Below are positions 9,108 to 16,328 of a DNA stretch of 64,000 nt, piece by piece. Each line of letters opens with the position of its first letter. The stretch's first letter is position 1. Made by a program: the position numbers and the translations under genes. The stretch spans positions 7,502,001-7,566,000 of the forward strand of contig NZ_CP107935.1 in the NCBI RefSeq assembly GCF_036038375.1, given 5' to 3'. Source of the DNA: Streptomyces sp. NBC_00414 (lineage in GTDB: Bacteria; Actinomycetota; Actinomycetes; Streptomycetales; Streptomycetaceae). The notes beneath the pieces are model-generated. The model made no database searches. It had not been told where the DNA came from and saw nothing but the letters and a program-made list of their open reading frames with translations.

Positions 9108-9127
9108 CCTAACAAGTGTTTGGTAGG
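9108..9127. promoter_or_regulatory. KstR2-type operator, site 1
   Basis: The 14-mer AACAAGTGTTTGGT (9111-9124), inside CCT...AGG flanks, is an imperfect palindrome. It matches the KstR2 box as I recall it (AnCAAGnnCTTGnT) at every fixed position but one. It lies 14 bp before the ATG of the ipdF-like gene and about 110 bp before the FadE31-like gene, so one bound repressor could silence both. A near-identical site is at 15440-15457. Binding is inferred. Confidence 0.75.
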
Positions 9128-9140
9128 TTAGCGTGGGCCT

Positions 9141-9926
9141 ATGACAGACGTCGAGGGTCCGGTGTACGTGCCCGGGCACGGGCTGCTGAAGGGGCGTACC
9201 GCCGTCGTCACGGCCGCCGCGGGCGCGGGCATCGGCGGTGCCACGGCCCGCCGCTTCCTGGAGGAGGGCGCGCGCGTGCTGATCAGCGACGCGCACGAGC
9301 GACGCCTGAAGGAGTACGAGGCCGAGCTGGCGAGGGAGTTCGACGGTGTCGCGGCGTTCGCCTGCGACGTCACCGACGAAGCCCAGGTGCAGGCACTCGT
9401 AGGCACGGCCCTGAGACTTCACGGGCGGCTCGACATCGTGGTCAACAACGCGGGCCTCGGTGGCACGTCGGACCTCGTCGACATGAGCGACGAGCAGTGG
9501 TCGAAGGTGCTCGACGTGACACTGAACGGCACGTTCCGGTGCACCCGCGCGGCCCTGCGGGCCTTCCGCGAGGGCGGCCACGGCGGCGTGATCGTCAACA
9601 ACGCCTCCGTCGTCGGCTGGCGCGCTCAGGCCGGTCAGGCGCACTACGCGGCGGCGAAAGCGGGCGTGATGGCGCTGACCCGGTGCGCGGCGATGGAGGC
9701 GGCCGGCTTCGGAGTACGGGTCAACGCCGTCTCACCGAGCCTCGCCATGCATCCGCATCTGGTGAAGGTGACGACTCCCGAACTGCTGGAGGAGCTGACG
9801 GCCCGCGAGGCCTTCGGGCGGTACGCGCAGCCGTGGGAAGTGGCCAACGTGATCGTGTTCCTGGCGTCCGGCTACTCCTCGTACCTGACGGGCGAGGTCG
9901 TGTCCGTCAGCAGCCAACATGCGTGA
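9141..9926 (+). CDS. ipdF: Short-chain dehydrogenase, IpdF-like (steroid C/D-ring pathway)
   Basis: A 261-residue NAD(P)-dependent dehydrogenase: cofactor motif TAAAGAGIGGATARR (~30), NNAGLGG (~100), catalytic Ser in NNASVVGWRAQ and the YxxxK pair in HYAAAKAG (~172-176), and the end SSYLTGEVVSVSSQHA. It closely follows mycobacterial Rv3559c/IpdF, which oxidises a hydroxylated HIP-CoA intermediate after opening of steroid rings A and B. It sits directly behind operator site 1, divergent from the paired acyl-CoA dehydrogenases. The family call is secure; the substrate rests on similarity recalled from memory and on neighbours. Confidence 0.88.
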   Translation: MTDVEGPVYVPGHGLLKGRTAVVTAAAGAGIGGATARRFLEEGARVLISDAHERRLKEYEAELAREFDGVAAFACDVTDEAQVQALVGTALRLHGRLDIVVNNAGLGGTSDLVDMSDEQWSKVLDVTLNGTFRCTRAALRAFREGGHGGVIVNNASVVGWRAQAGQAHYAAAKAGVMALTRCAAMEAAGFGVRVNAVSPSLAMHPHLVKVTTPELLEELTAREAFGRYAQPWEVANVIVFLASGYSSYLTGEVVSVSSQHA

Positions 9927-10001
9927 GCGCTCCGCTGGGTTCGGCGGTTCGGTCGGGGGTGTTGGCGTGGAGTCGCGTCTGCGGGTTCGTCGTGGCTGGT
10001 C

Positions 10002-10021
10002 GCGCAGTTCCCCGCGCCCCT
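10002..10021. repeat. GTTCCCCGCGCCCCT element, single copy
   Basis: One copy (GCGCAGTTCCCCGCGCCCCT) in the 141-bp gap between the ipdF-like gene and kstR2. No second operator is visible here, so kstR2 may be read from the ipdF promoter or from its own weak promoter. Confidence 0.85.
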
Positions 10022-10067
10022 GGAGGGGCGGGGCCGGTGACTACGCCCCGCGGCCCACAATGGGGCC

Positions 10068-10679
10068 GTGCCTACCAAGAAGAAGCCTCAGGTGACCGCC
10101 TCGCCCGAGCGGCGCCGTGAACTCCTCGGCACCGCCGCCGAGGTCTTCGCCGAGCAGGGCTACAACGCCACCACCGTGCGCAAGATCGCGGACCACGCGG
10201 GCATGCTCGCGGGCAGTCTCTACTACCACTTCGACTCCAAGGAATCGATGCTGGAGGAGATCCTGCGGACCTTCCTGGACGAGCTGTGGGACGGCTACGA
10301 CACTGTCCTGGCCGCCGAACTGGGCCCGCGCGAGACGCTGGAGGCCCTGGTCACCGAGTCGTTCCGGGAGATCGACCGGCACCGCGCGGCCGTCGCGATC
10401 TACCAGAAGGAGTCCAAGCAGCTCGTCGCGCAGGAGCGTTTCGCGTTCCTCGCCGAGTCGCAGCGCAAGTTCGAGAAGGCGTGGCTGGCCACGCTGGAGC
10501 GGGGTGTGGCCGGCGAGGTCTTCCGGGACGACCTCGACATCCGGCTGACCTACCGGTTCGTGCGCGACACCGTGTGGGTCGCCGCGTCCTGGTACCGGCC
10601 CGGCGGACAGCACAGCCCGGACGAGATCGCCCGGCAGTACCTGTCGATGGTGCTGGACGGAATCGCCGTACGCAGTTGA
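10068..10679 (+). CDS. kstR2: TetR-family repressor, KstR2-like
   Basis: A 203-residue regulator. The N-terminal helix-turn-helix is clear (RRRELLGTAAEVFAEQGYNATTVRKIADHAGMLAGSLYYHF, ~15-55). The C-terminal ligand domain carries AVAIYQKESKQLVAQERF and the WVAASWYRPGG segment that I recall from mycobacterial KstR2. There the ligand is HIP-CoA, which releases the repressor and switches on C/D-ring degradation genes. Two palindromes of KstR2 type lie in the divergent promoter regions of this cluster. The start is GTG 10068. The stop is followed two bases later by an array of 10-bp repeats and then the thiolase gene, matching the mycobacterial kstR2-fadA6 order. Confidence 0.88.
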   Translation: MPTKKKPQVTASPERRRELLGTAAEVFAEQGYNATTVRKIADHAGMLAGSLYYHFDSKESMLEEILRTFLDELWDGYDTVLAAELGPRETLEALVTESFREIDRHRAAVAIYQKESKQLVAQERFAFLAESQRKFEKAWLATLERGVAGEVFRDDLDIRLTYRFVRDTVWVAASWYRPGGQHSPDEIARQYLSMVLDGIAVRS

Positions 10680-10680
10680 T

Positions 10681-10740
10681 CCGATCGTAGCCGATCGTAG
10701 CCGATCGTAGCCGATCGTAGCCGATCGGAGTCGATCGCAG
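10681..10740. repeat. Six 10-bp tandem units (CCGATCGTAG)
   Basis: Four exact CCGATCGTAG units (10681-10720) are followed by two diverged ones, CCGATCGGAG and TCGATCGCAG. Each unit holds the palindrome CGATCG. The array fills most of the gap between kstR2 and the thiolase gene. The 10-bp period would put every unit on the same face of the helix. Confidence 0.95.
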
Positions 10741-10759
10741 TTGACCCAGGGGAGTTGGC

Positions 10760-11917
10760 ATGGCAGAGGCCTACATCGTCGAAGCGGTCCGTACGCCCGT
10801 GGGGCGTCGCAAGGGCGGCCTGAGCGGGGTCCATCCGGCCGACCTGGGCGCGCATGTGCTGAAGGCCCTCGTCGCGCGCTCCGGAGTCGATCCGGCCGCC
10901 GTCGAGGACGTCGTCTTCGGCTGTCTGGACGCCGTGGGGCCGCAGGCCGGTGACATCGCCCGGACGTCCTGGCTGGCCGCCGGACTGCCCGAGGAGGTGC
11001 CGGGCGTGACGATCGACCGGCAGTGCGGCTCCTCGCAGCAGGCCGTGCACTTCGCCGCGCAGGGCGTCCTCTCGGGCACGCAGGACCTCGTGGTCGCCGG
11101 CGGCGTCCAGAACATGACCCAGATCCCCATCGCCTTCGCCTCCCGCCAGGCCGCCGAGCCGCTGGGGCTCACCCAGGGGCCGTTCGCGGGCAGCGAGGGG
11201 TGGCGGGCGCGGTACGGGGACCGGCCCGTCAACCAGTTCCACGGCGCCGAACTGATCGCGGCGAAGTGGGGGATCAGCCGGCGGGACCAGGAGGAGTTCG
11301 CCCTGCGGTCCCACCGGCGGGCGCTCCGCGCGATCGACGAGGGACGCTTCGAGCGGGAGACCGTGCCGTTCGGGGACGTCACGGTCGACGAGGGCCCGCG
11401 GCGGGACACCTCGCTGGAGAAGATGGCCGGTCTGAAGCCGGTGGTCGAGGGCGGCACCATCACCGCCGCCTGCTCCTCGCAGGTGTCCGACGGGGCCGCC
11501 GCGATGCTGCTCGCCTCGGAGCGGGCCGTCCGTGAGCACGGGCTCACTGCCCGGGCGCGCGTGCACCACCTGTCCGTACGGGGGGAGGATCCGATACGGA
11601 TGCTGTCGGCGCCGATACCGGCCACCGCGTACGCCCTGAAGAAGGCCGGGATGTCCATCGGGGAGATCGACCTCGTCGAGATCAACGAGGCGTTCGCGCC
11701 TGTTGTTCTCGCCTGGTCGAAGGAGACGGGGGCGGATCCCGAACGGGTCAATGTCAACGGGGGTGCGATTGCGCTGGGGCATCCACTGGGGGCCACGGGG
11801 GTGCGGCTGATGACGAGCTTGCTGCATGAACTGGAGCGGAGCGGGGGGCGGTTCGGGCTGCAGACCATGTGCGAAGGCGGGGGACAGGCGAACGTGACCG
11901 TCGTCGAGCGGCTTTAG
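10760..11917 (+). CDS. fadA6: Acetyl-CoA acyltransferase (thiolase), FadA6-like
   Basis: A 385-residue thiolase that would cleave a beta-ketoacyl-CoA with CoA, here probably a late step of steroid C/D-ring breakdown. The nucleophilic Cys is in VTIDRQCGSSQQA (~92). Other thiolase signatures are INEAFAPV, GGAIALGHPLGATG with the catalytic His, and the C-terminal Cys in TMCEGGGQAN. ATG 10760 follows GGGGAG. It lies just behind kstR2, as in mycobacteria, and its stop overlaps the stop of the convergent ipdC-like gene by 4 bp. Codons near the end turn G-rich (GCGGGGGGCGG), a local change. Confidence 0.93.
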   Translation: MAEAYIVEAVRTPVGRRKGGLSGVHPADLGAHVLKALVARSGVDPAAVEDVVFGCLDAVGPQAGDIARTSWLAAGLPEEVPGVTIDRQCGSSQQAVHFAAQGVLSGTQDLVVAGGVQNMTQIPIAFASRQAAEPLGLTQGPFAGSEGWRARYGDRPVNQFHGAELIAAKWGISRRDQEEFALRSHRRALRAIDEGRFERETVPFGDVTVDEGPRRDTSLEKMAGLKPVVEGGTITAACSSQVSDGAAAMLLASERAVREHGLTARARVHHLSVRGEDPIRMLSAPIPATAYALKKAGMSIGEIDLVEINEAFAPVVLAWSKETGADPERVNVNGGAIALGHPLGATGVRLMTSLLHELERSGGRFGLQTMCEGGGQANVTVVERL

Positions 11918-13038
11918 GTCTCTGGTCGGCTGCGGGCCGGTGGGGGCTGGTCGCGCAGTTCCCCGCGCCCCTGACGGGGCGCCCCCGGTGGCCCGGGATC
12001 CGGGAGTGCGCCCAGTGTGTCTCGCGCCTGCGTCATCATCCGGTCCACCAAGTCCGCGCACGACGGCAAGTCGTCGATCACGCCTGCCACCTGGCCCGAA
12101 GCCATCACCCCTAGGTCCGTGCGGCCTTCCACCATGGACGCGCGCAGGAGCATGGGGGTGTTGGCGGCCAGCAGGACCTGGCTCCAGGTCAGGTCCTTGC
12201 CGTGCTTCATCGCCAGGCCGTCGCGGATCAGCTGGGGCCAGCTGAGCCCCGAGAGCCTTCTGAAGCCGGCGGCTCTGCGCACCGCTCGGGTCAGCGTTCT
12301 CGTACGGCCCGCTCCCTCCAGGGAGTCGACCAGGTCCGTACGGAGCATGCGGTGCGGCAGGCCGTCCACGGCGGTCGTCACCGTGACGTCCTTCACCGTC
12401 GCCGCGAGATACCGGGCCTTCACCGCGTCCGGCACCGTCGAGTCCGAGGTGAGCAGGAACCGGGTGCCCATGGCGACGCCCGCCGCGCCGTACGCCAGGG
12501 CCGCGACCAGGCCCCGGCCGTCGAAGAAGCCGCCCGCCGCGACGACGGGTATGCCGACGGCGTCCACGACCTGGGGGAGGAGCACGCTGGTCGCCACCTC
12601 GCCGGTGTGGCCGCCGCCCTCACCGCCCTGCACGATCACGGCGTCCGCTCCCCACGCCGCGACCTTCTCGGCATGACGGCGGGCCCCGATGGAGGGGACG
12701 ACGACCACGCCCGCGTCCTTGAGCTCGGCGATCAGCTCGCGGGACGGGGCGAGGGCGAAGGAGGCGACCTTCACGCCCTCCTCCACGATGATCCGTACCC
12801 GGTCGCGGGCATCCCCCGCGTCCGCCCGGAGGTTCACCCCGAACGGCGCCTCCGTACGGGAGGCGACCTCGCGAATGGCCGCCCGCAGCTGGTCCGGTGT
12901 CATCGTCGCGGAGGCCAGGATGCCCAGCGCGCCCGCGTTCGCCGTCGCGGAGACCAGGCGTGGGCCCGCCACCCAGCCCATCCCGGTCTGCACGATCGGA
13001 TGCCGGACGCCGACGAGCCGGGTGAGCGCGGTCTCCAT
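11914..13038 (-). CDS. ipdC: Flavin-dependent nitronate-monooxygenase-fold enzyme, IpdC-like
   Basis: A 374-residue TIM-barrel flavoprotein (VRHPIVQTGMGWVAGPRLVSA; GADAVIVQGGEGGGHTG; GIPVVAAGGFFDGRGL; GVAMGTRFL) of the 2-nitropropane dioxygenase/enoyl-reductase-like superfamily. In the mycobacterial KstR2 regulon the equivalent (Rv3553, IpdC) modifies a ring intermediate before EchA20 and IpdAB act. The ATG overlaps the ipdB stop (ATGA), so it is coupled. The last ~30 residues (PPGAPRQGRGELRDQPP...) are read through a copy of the dispersed element at 11953-11972. That tail looks like recent junk extension, not family sequence. Confidence 0.9.
   Translation of the reverse strand: METALTRLVGVRHPIVQTGMGWVAGPRLVSATANAGALGILASATMTPDQLRAAIREVASRTEAPFGVNLRADAGDARDRVRIIVEEGVKVASFALAPSRELIAELKDAGVVVVPSIGARRHAEKVAAWGADAVIVQGGEGGGHTGEVATSVLLPQVVDAVGIPVVAAGGFFDGRGLVAALAYGAAGVAMGTRFLLTSDSTVPDAVKARYLAATVKDVTVTTAVDGLPHRMLRTDLVDSLEGAGRTRTLTRAVRRAAGFRRLSGLSWPQLIRDGLAMKHGKDLTWSQVLLAANTPMLLRASMVEGRTDLGVMASGQVAGVIDDLPSCADLVDRMMTQARDTLGALPDPGPPGAPRQGRGELRDQPPPARSRPET
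11953..11972. repeat. GTTCCCCGCGCCCCT element inside the ipdC-like 3' end
   Basis: A full copy (GCGCAGTTCCCCGCGCCCCT) lies within the reading frame of the ipdC-like gene, which reads it on the opposite strand as part of a Pro/Arg-rich C-terminal tail. Confidence 0.9.
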
Positions 13039-13808
13039 CAGCCCTTGACCTCCCGGTGACGCAGACCTCGCGGGTCCAGGACCTCGCGGATCGACTCCAG
13101 CTCCGACGGCGACGGTTCACGGGTGTACGGGACGTCGTCCGGTATCGCCAGTTCGAAGCCCGTGGCCGCGACGACCTCCTCGACCGTCACCCCCGGATGG
13201 AGCGAGGCGAGCCGCATCGAGTGGTCGTCGGTCGCGAAGTCGAACACCCCGAGGTTCGAGACCACCCGCGGGATGCGGTGGAAACGGGTCGCCGTGGGAC
13301 CGGCCGCCGCGGCGCTGTCGTACCCCACCCCGCCGATCAGGTCGACCTTCTCGACGAAGACCCGCGTCGAGTGTCTGGGCACCCAGTAACTGACCGGGTT
13401 GTTCACCGTGTTGACAGGGCCGCCCCGCACTCCGAGCAATTGCCGGGTGGGCCGCTCCCAGTCGCCCACGCAGGAGATGTTCTGGTTGCCGAAACGGTCG
13501 ATCTGGCTCGCGCCCATCATCACGTGCCGCCGCCCGCCGGTCACCAGGGCCAGATGCTGCCGGTACGGCAACCAGCCCTCCGTGGACCCGTCCGGACCGA
13601 CCAGCAGCGCTTCGCCGTCGGTCAGCAGCAGATCGGGCGAGAAGGTGAGCCGGGCCAGACGGGCGCCGATCGACGGGATCGGGCCCATCGGGCTGGCCAG
13701 CACCTCACCGTCGCCCCGCCACGCCTCGGCGCAGGCGATCACGCAGTACTCCGCGCGGGTCGCGCCACTCAGGGACGAGTCCGGGTACGTGTCGGGCATC
13801 GCGCTCAT
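13038..13808 (-). CDS. ipdB: CoA-transferase-fold ring-opening hydrolase, beta subunit (IpdB-like)
   Basis: A 256-residue protein of the class I CoA-transferase beta fold (YCVIACAEAWRGDGEVLASPMGPIPSIGARLARLT; VTGGRRHVMMGASQIDRFGNQNISCVGDW; VSNLGVFDF; HPGVTVEEV). In mycobacteria IpdAB is not a transferase but hydrolyses the last steroid ring of the COCHEA-CoA intermediate. ATG 13808 overlaps the ipdA stop (ATGA), and the stop overlaps the ipdC start in the same way, so ipdA-ipdB-ipdC is a tightly coupled set. A longer upstream start is possible but would run deep into ipdA. Confidence 0.92.
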   Translation of the reverse strand: MSAMPDTYPDSSLSGATRAEYCVIACAEAWRGDGEVLASPMGPIPSIGARLARLTFSPDLLLTDGEALLVGPDGSTEGWLPYRQHLALVTGGRRHVMMGASQIDRFGNQNISCVGDWERPTRQLLGVRGGPVNTVNNPVSYWVPRHSTRVFVEKVDLIGGVGYDSAAAAGPTATRFHRIPRVVSNLGVFDFATDDHSMRLASLHPGVTVEEVVAATGFELAIPDDVPYTREPSPSELESIREVLDPRGLRHREVKG

Positions 13809-14674
13809 GACTGCTCCTCGTGCCACGTCTCCACGGCGGTCCGGTAGGCCTGTTCGTCGCCGGCGAGGAACCTCCCGGCGAACTCGGGCCAGGGCATGGA
13901 CGCGTAGAGCCGCTGGAAGGCCTCGTCCCGGTCGTGGTCGGGCGCGCAGGACGTGAAGTGCGCGCCACTCGGCGCCTCCACCACGCCACTCACATGGAGC
14001 CGCTTGATCAGCAGGGTCTGCGGAGGCGCCGTCTTCGTCAGCTCCGCCGTGTCGACGATCCGCTCACAGGACACGTACGCCGTCCGGGCCGCCTCGCAGA
14101 ACAGGTCGTCGAAGTACGGGTCGGGGCCCAGGTACTGGCCGTTGCCCGCGCGGTCGGCGCGGTTCACATGGACCAGCGCCGCGTCCAGCCGCAGGGCGGG
14201 CATGGCGACGAAGGTCTCGCACACGCCCGTCGACTCGTCCTCGTACGGCGAGGTCACCGTACGCAGACCGGGGTTGACCCGCATCACGTCCGAACCGATG
14301 CCGGCCCGCACCGGCAGGAACGGAAGCCGGTTGGCGGCCGCCCGCAGCCCCCACATGAACATCGCCTCGTCGATCTCCATCAGTTCGAGGGAGCCGCTCT
14401 CGCGGGCCGCCCGGAAGTGCGGTTCGAGCGGGATCGAGTCGAGCGTCGCGAAAGGGGCGACCAGTTTCCGTATCCGCCCGGCCGCCGCCAGCATGCCGAC
14501 GTCCGGGCCGCCGTACGAGACGACCGTGAGATCGGTGACCGGCGAGCGGAGCAGTGCCCGTACCAGAGCCATCGGTTTGCGGCGGGAGCCCCAGCCTCCG
14601 ATGCCCAGGGTCATCCCGCTCTCCAGCCGGGAGACGGCCTCGTCGGCCGTCATCGTCTTGTCGCCCGTCCCCAT
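13805..14674 (-). CDS. ipdA: CoA-transferase-fold ring-opening hydrolase, alpha subunit (IpdA-like)
   Basis: A 289-residue alpha subunit (LESGMTLGIGGWGSRRKPMALVRALLRS; VVSYGGPDVGMLAAAGRIRKL; MEIDEAMFMWGLRAAANRLPFLPVRAGIGSD; TVTSPYE; GPDPYFDDLFCEAA). The match in pattern to mycobacterial IpdA (Rv3551) is strong over the full length. Family members use an acidic residue in the early domain for ring hydrolysis; the acidic stretch SGSLELMEIDE at ~105 is the likely place. It is read directly after the EchA20-like gene with no gap. The conserved IpdA-IpdB pair is one of the best markers that this locus handles the last steroid rings. Confidence 0.93.
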   Translation of the reverse strand: MGTGDKTMTADEAVSRLESGMTLGIGGWGSRRKPMALVRALLRSPVTDLTVVSYGGPDVGMLAAAGRIRKLVAPFATLDSIPLEPHFRAARESGSLELMEIDEAMFMWGLRAAANRLPFLPVRAGIGSDVMRVNPGLRTVTSPYEDESTGVCETFVAMPALRLDAALVHVNRADRAGNGQYLGPDPYFDDLFCEAARTAYVSCERIVDTAELTKTAPPQTLLIKRLHVSGVVEAPSGAHFTSCAPDHDRDEAFQRLYASMPWPEFAGRFLAGDEQAYRTAVETWHEEQS

Positions 14675-15424
14675 CTACCCGTCCTCCTTTCCGAAGGTGT
14701 CCCGAACGCGCTCGCCCGCGCCGCTGAGGCCCGCCTCGAACGTGAAGCCCTGCTCGAAGCGGTAGCTGCGGCGGACGTCGACGGGGTCGATGCCGTTGAT
14801 CGCGGCCTTGGCGAGCCTGATCAGCCGGCCGTCCTTGCCCGCTATCTCCCGGGCCAGCTCCAGTGCCGCGGAGCGCAGCCGCTCGCGCGCCACGACCCGC
14901 CACACCGAGCCGTGCCCGTGCAGCTCCGCCGCGGTCGCCGTGCGCGAGGTGTAGTAGAGCGCGCGCATCAGGTGCTGGGGCACCAGCCGGGACAGATGTG
15001 TGGCCGCGCCCAGCGCGCCCCGGTCCAGCTCGGGCAGGCCGAAGGTGGCGTCGTCGCTCGCCACGATCGCGTCCGCGTTGCCCACCAGGCCTATCCCGCC
15101 GCCCAGGCAGAAGCCGTGCACCTCCGCCACCACCGGCACCTCGCACTCGTACACGGCCGCGAAGGCCTCCGCGCAGCCGCGGTTGGCGCCGAGCAGGGCG
15201 CTGTCGCCCCCGGCCTGTATCTCCTTGATGTCCACGCCCGCGTTGAACCCCCGCCCCTCGGCGGCCAGCACCACACAGCGGTTCCCGGCGTCACGCCCTG
15301 CCGCTCGCACGGTGTCGGCCAGCTCGAACCAGCCGCTCACCGGCAGTGCGTTCACGGGCGGGAAGTCGACCGTGACGACGGAAATCCCTTTTTCCGGGGA
15401 CGAGGTGGAGACACCCATGGACAC
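14675..15424 (-). CDS. echA20: Enoyl-CoA hydratase/isomerase family protein, EchA20-like
   Basis: A 249-residue crotonase-fold enzyme: FPPVNALPVSGWFELAD, oxyanion-hole loops GRGFNAGVDIKEIQ and VHGFCLGGGIGLVGNADAIVAS, then FGLPELDRGALG. In the mycobacterial pathway EchA20 opens one ring of a CoA-bound indanone by hydrolysis. GTG 15424 has GGAAAGG at good spacing; ATG 15418 is the alternative. It is the first gene of an echA20-ipdA-ipdB-ipdC operon that starts just behind operator site 2 and runs away from two SDR genes. That is the order I know from Mycobacterium. Confidence 0.9.
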   Translation of the reverse strand: MSMGVSTSSPEKGISVVTVDFPPVNALPVSGWFELADTVRAAGRDAGNRCVVLAAEGRGFNAGVDIKEIQAGGDSALLGANRGCAEAFAAVYECEVPVVAEVHGFCLGGGIGLVGNADAIVASDDATFGLPELDRGALGAATHLSRLVPQHLMRALYYTSRTATAAELHGHGSVWRVVARERLRSAALELAREIAGKDGRLIRLAKAAINGIDPVDVRRSYRFEQGFTFEAGLSGAGERVRDTFGKEDG

Positions 15425-15439
15425 ATCAGCTACCTTTCC

Positions 15440-15457
15440 ACCAAACGTTTGTTAGGT
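15440..15457. promoter_or_regulatory. KstR2-type operator, site 2
   Basis: ACCAAACGTTTGTTAGGT read on the other strand is ACCTAACAAACGTTTGGT. It shares CCTAACAA-2 nt-GTTTGGT with site 1 at 9108-9127 and has a perfect CAAACGTTTG core. It lies 16 bp before the echA20-like GTG and about 50 bp before the divergent SDR gene, in position to control both operons. Finding the same 17-bp pattern at exactly the two divergent promoter regions of the cluster argues for one regulator. Confidence 0.78.
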
Positions 15458-15505
15458 GCGATCTGATCTGAAGGTAACAGCGAACACCGACGGGCGGGAG
15501 GCCCT

Positions 15506-16327
15506 GTGGACAACCGGCCGGAGGAGCCGTCGGACATGCCGTCGGACATGCCGTCGGGCAAGACGCCGGGGCGGCGGCTCGTGGTGGTCACGGGCGGGAC
15601 CAGGGGCGTCGGCGCCGGGATCGCTCAGGCGTTCGCCGAGGAGGGTGACGAGGTCGTGGTCTGTGCACGCAGACCACCGCAAGCACCACCCGACGGCGTC
15701 AAGGGCGCCAAGAGCCTCAAGGGCATCGAGTTCGTCCCCCTCGACCTGCGCGACCCGCCGGCCGTCCGTGCCTTCTTCGGGCGGCTGCCCCGGCTCGACG
15801 TCCTGGTCAACAACGCGGGCGGCGCCCCCTACCGGCTGCTCGCCGGGGCGGACGCCGAGCGGCACGCGCGCGTGATCGACCTCAACCTCGTCGCCCCCCT
15901 GACGGCCTCCCTGGCGGCGTACGACCTGCTGAAGCGCGCGCGGGGTTCCATCGTGATGATCGGCAGCGTCAGCGGGACCCGCCCCTCGCCCGGCACGGCG
16001 GCCTACGGGGCGGCCAAGGCCGGACTGGAGAACCTGGCCCGCTCGATGGCCGTGGAATGGGCACCGGACGTGCGGGTCAACACGCTCGTCGTCGGGATGG
16101 TCCGCACCGAGCTGTCCCACCTCCACTACGGGGGCGAGGAAGGCATCGAGGCCGTCTCCCGCACCGTCCCGCTGGGACGGCTCGCCGTGCCCACGGACGT
16201 CGGCAGGGCGGCCGTCTTCCTCGCGTCGGACGCCGCCGCGTACATCACCGGAGCCGGCCTCCTCGTCCACGGCGGCGGCGAACGGCCCGCCTTCCTGGAC
16301 GCGGCGACCGTCAACAAGGAGGAGTGA
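15506..16327 (+). CDS. Short-chain dehydrogenase, Rv3549c-like
   Basis: A 273-residue SDR: VVVTGGTRGVGAGIAQAF (cofactor, ~30-47), VNNAGGAPYRLL, catalytic Ser in MIGSVSGTRPSPGTAAYGAAKAGLENLA with YxxxK, and the end ITGAGLLVHGGGERP. It resembles Rv3549c, the neighbour of echA20 in the mycobacterial KstR2 regulon. The N-terminus starts with a threefold imperfect SDMPS-type repeat (EPSDMPSDMPSGK). GTG 15506 has GGGAGG upstream. The stop is one base from the ATG of the next SDR. Confidence 0.88.
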   Translation: MDNRPEEPSDMPSDMPSGKTPGRRLVVVTGGTRGVGAGIAQAFAEEGDEVVVCARRPPQAPPDGVKGAKSLKGIEFVPLDLRDPPAVRAFFGRLPRLDVLVNNAGGAPYRLLAGADAERHARVIDLNLVAPLTASLAAYDLLKRARGSIVMIGSVSGTRPSPGTAAYGAAKAGLENLARSMAVEWAPDVRVNTLVVGMVRTELSHLHYGGEEGIEAVSRTVPLGRLAVPTDVGRAAVFLASDAAAYITGAGLLVHGGGERPAFLDAATVNKEE

Positions 16328-16328
16328 C

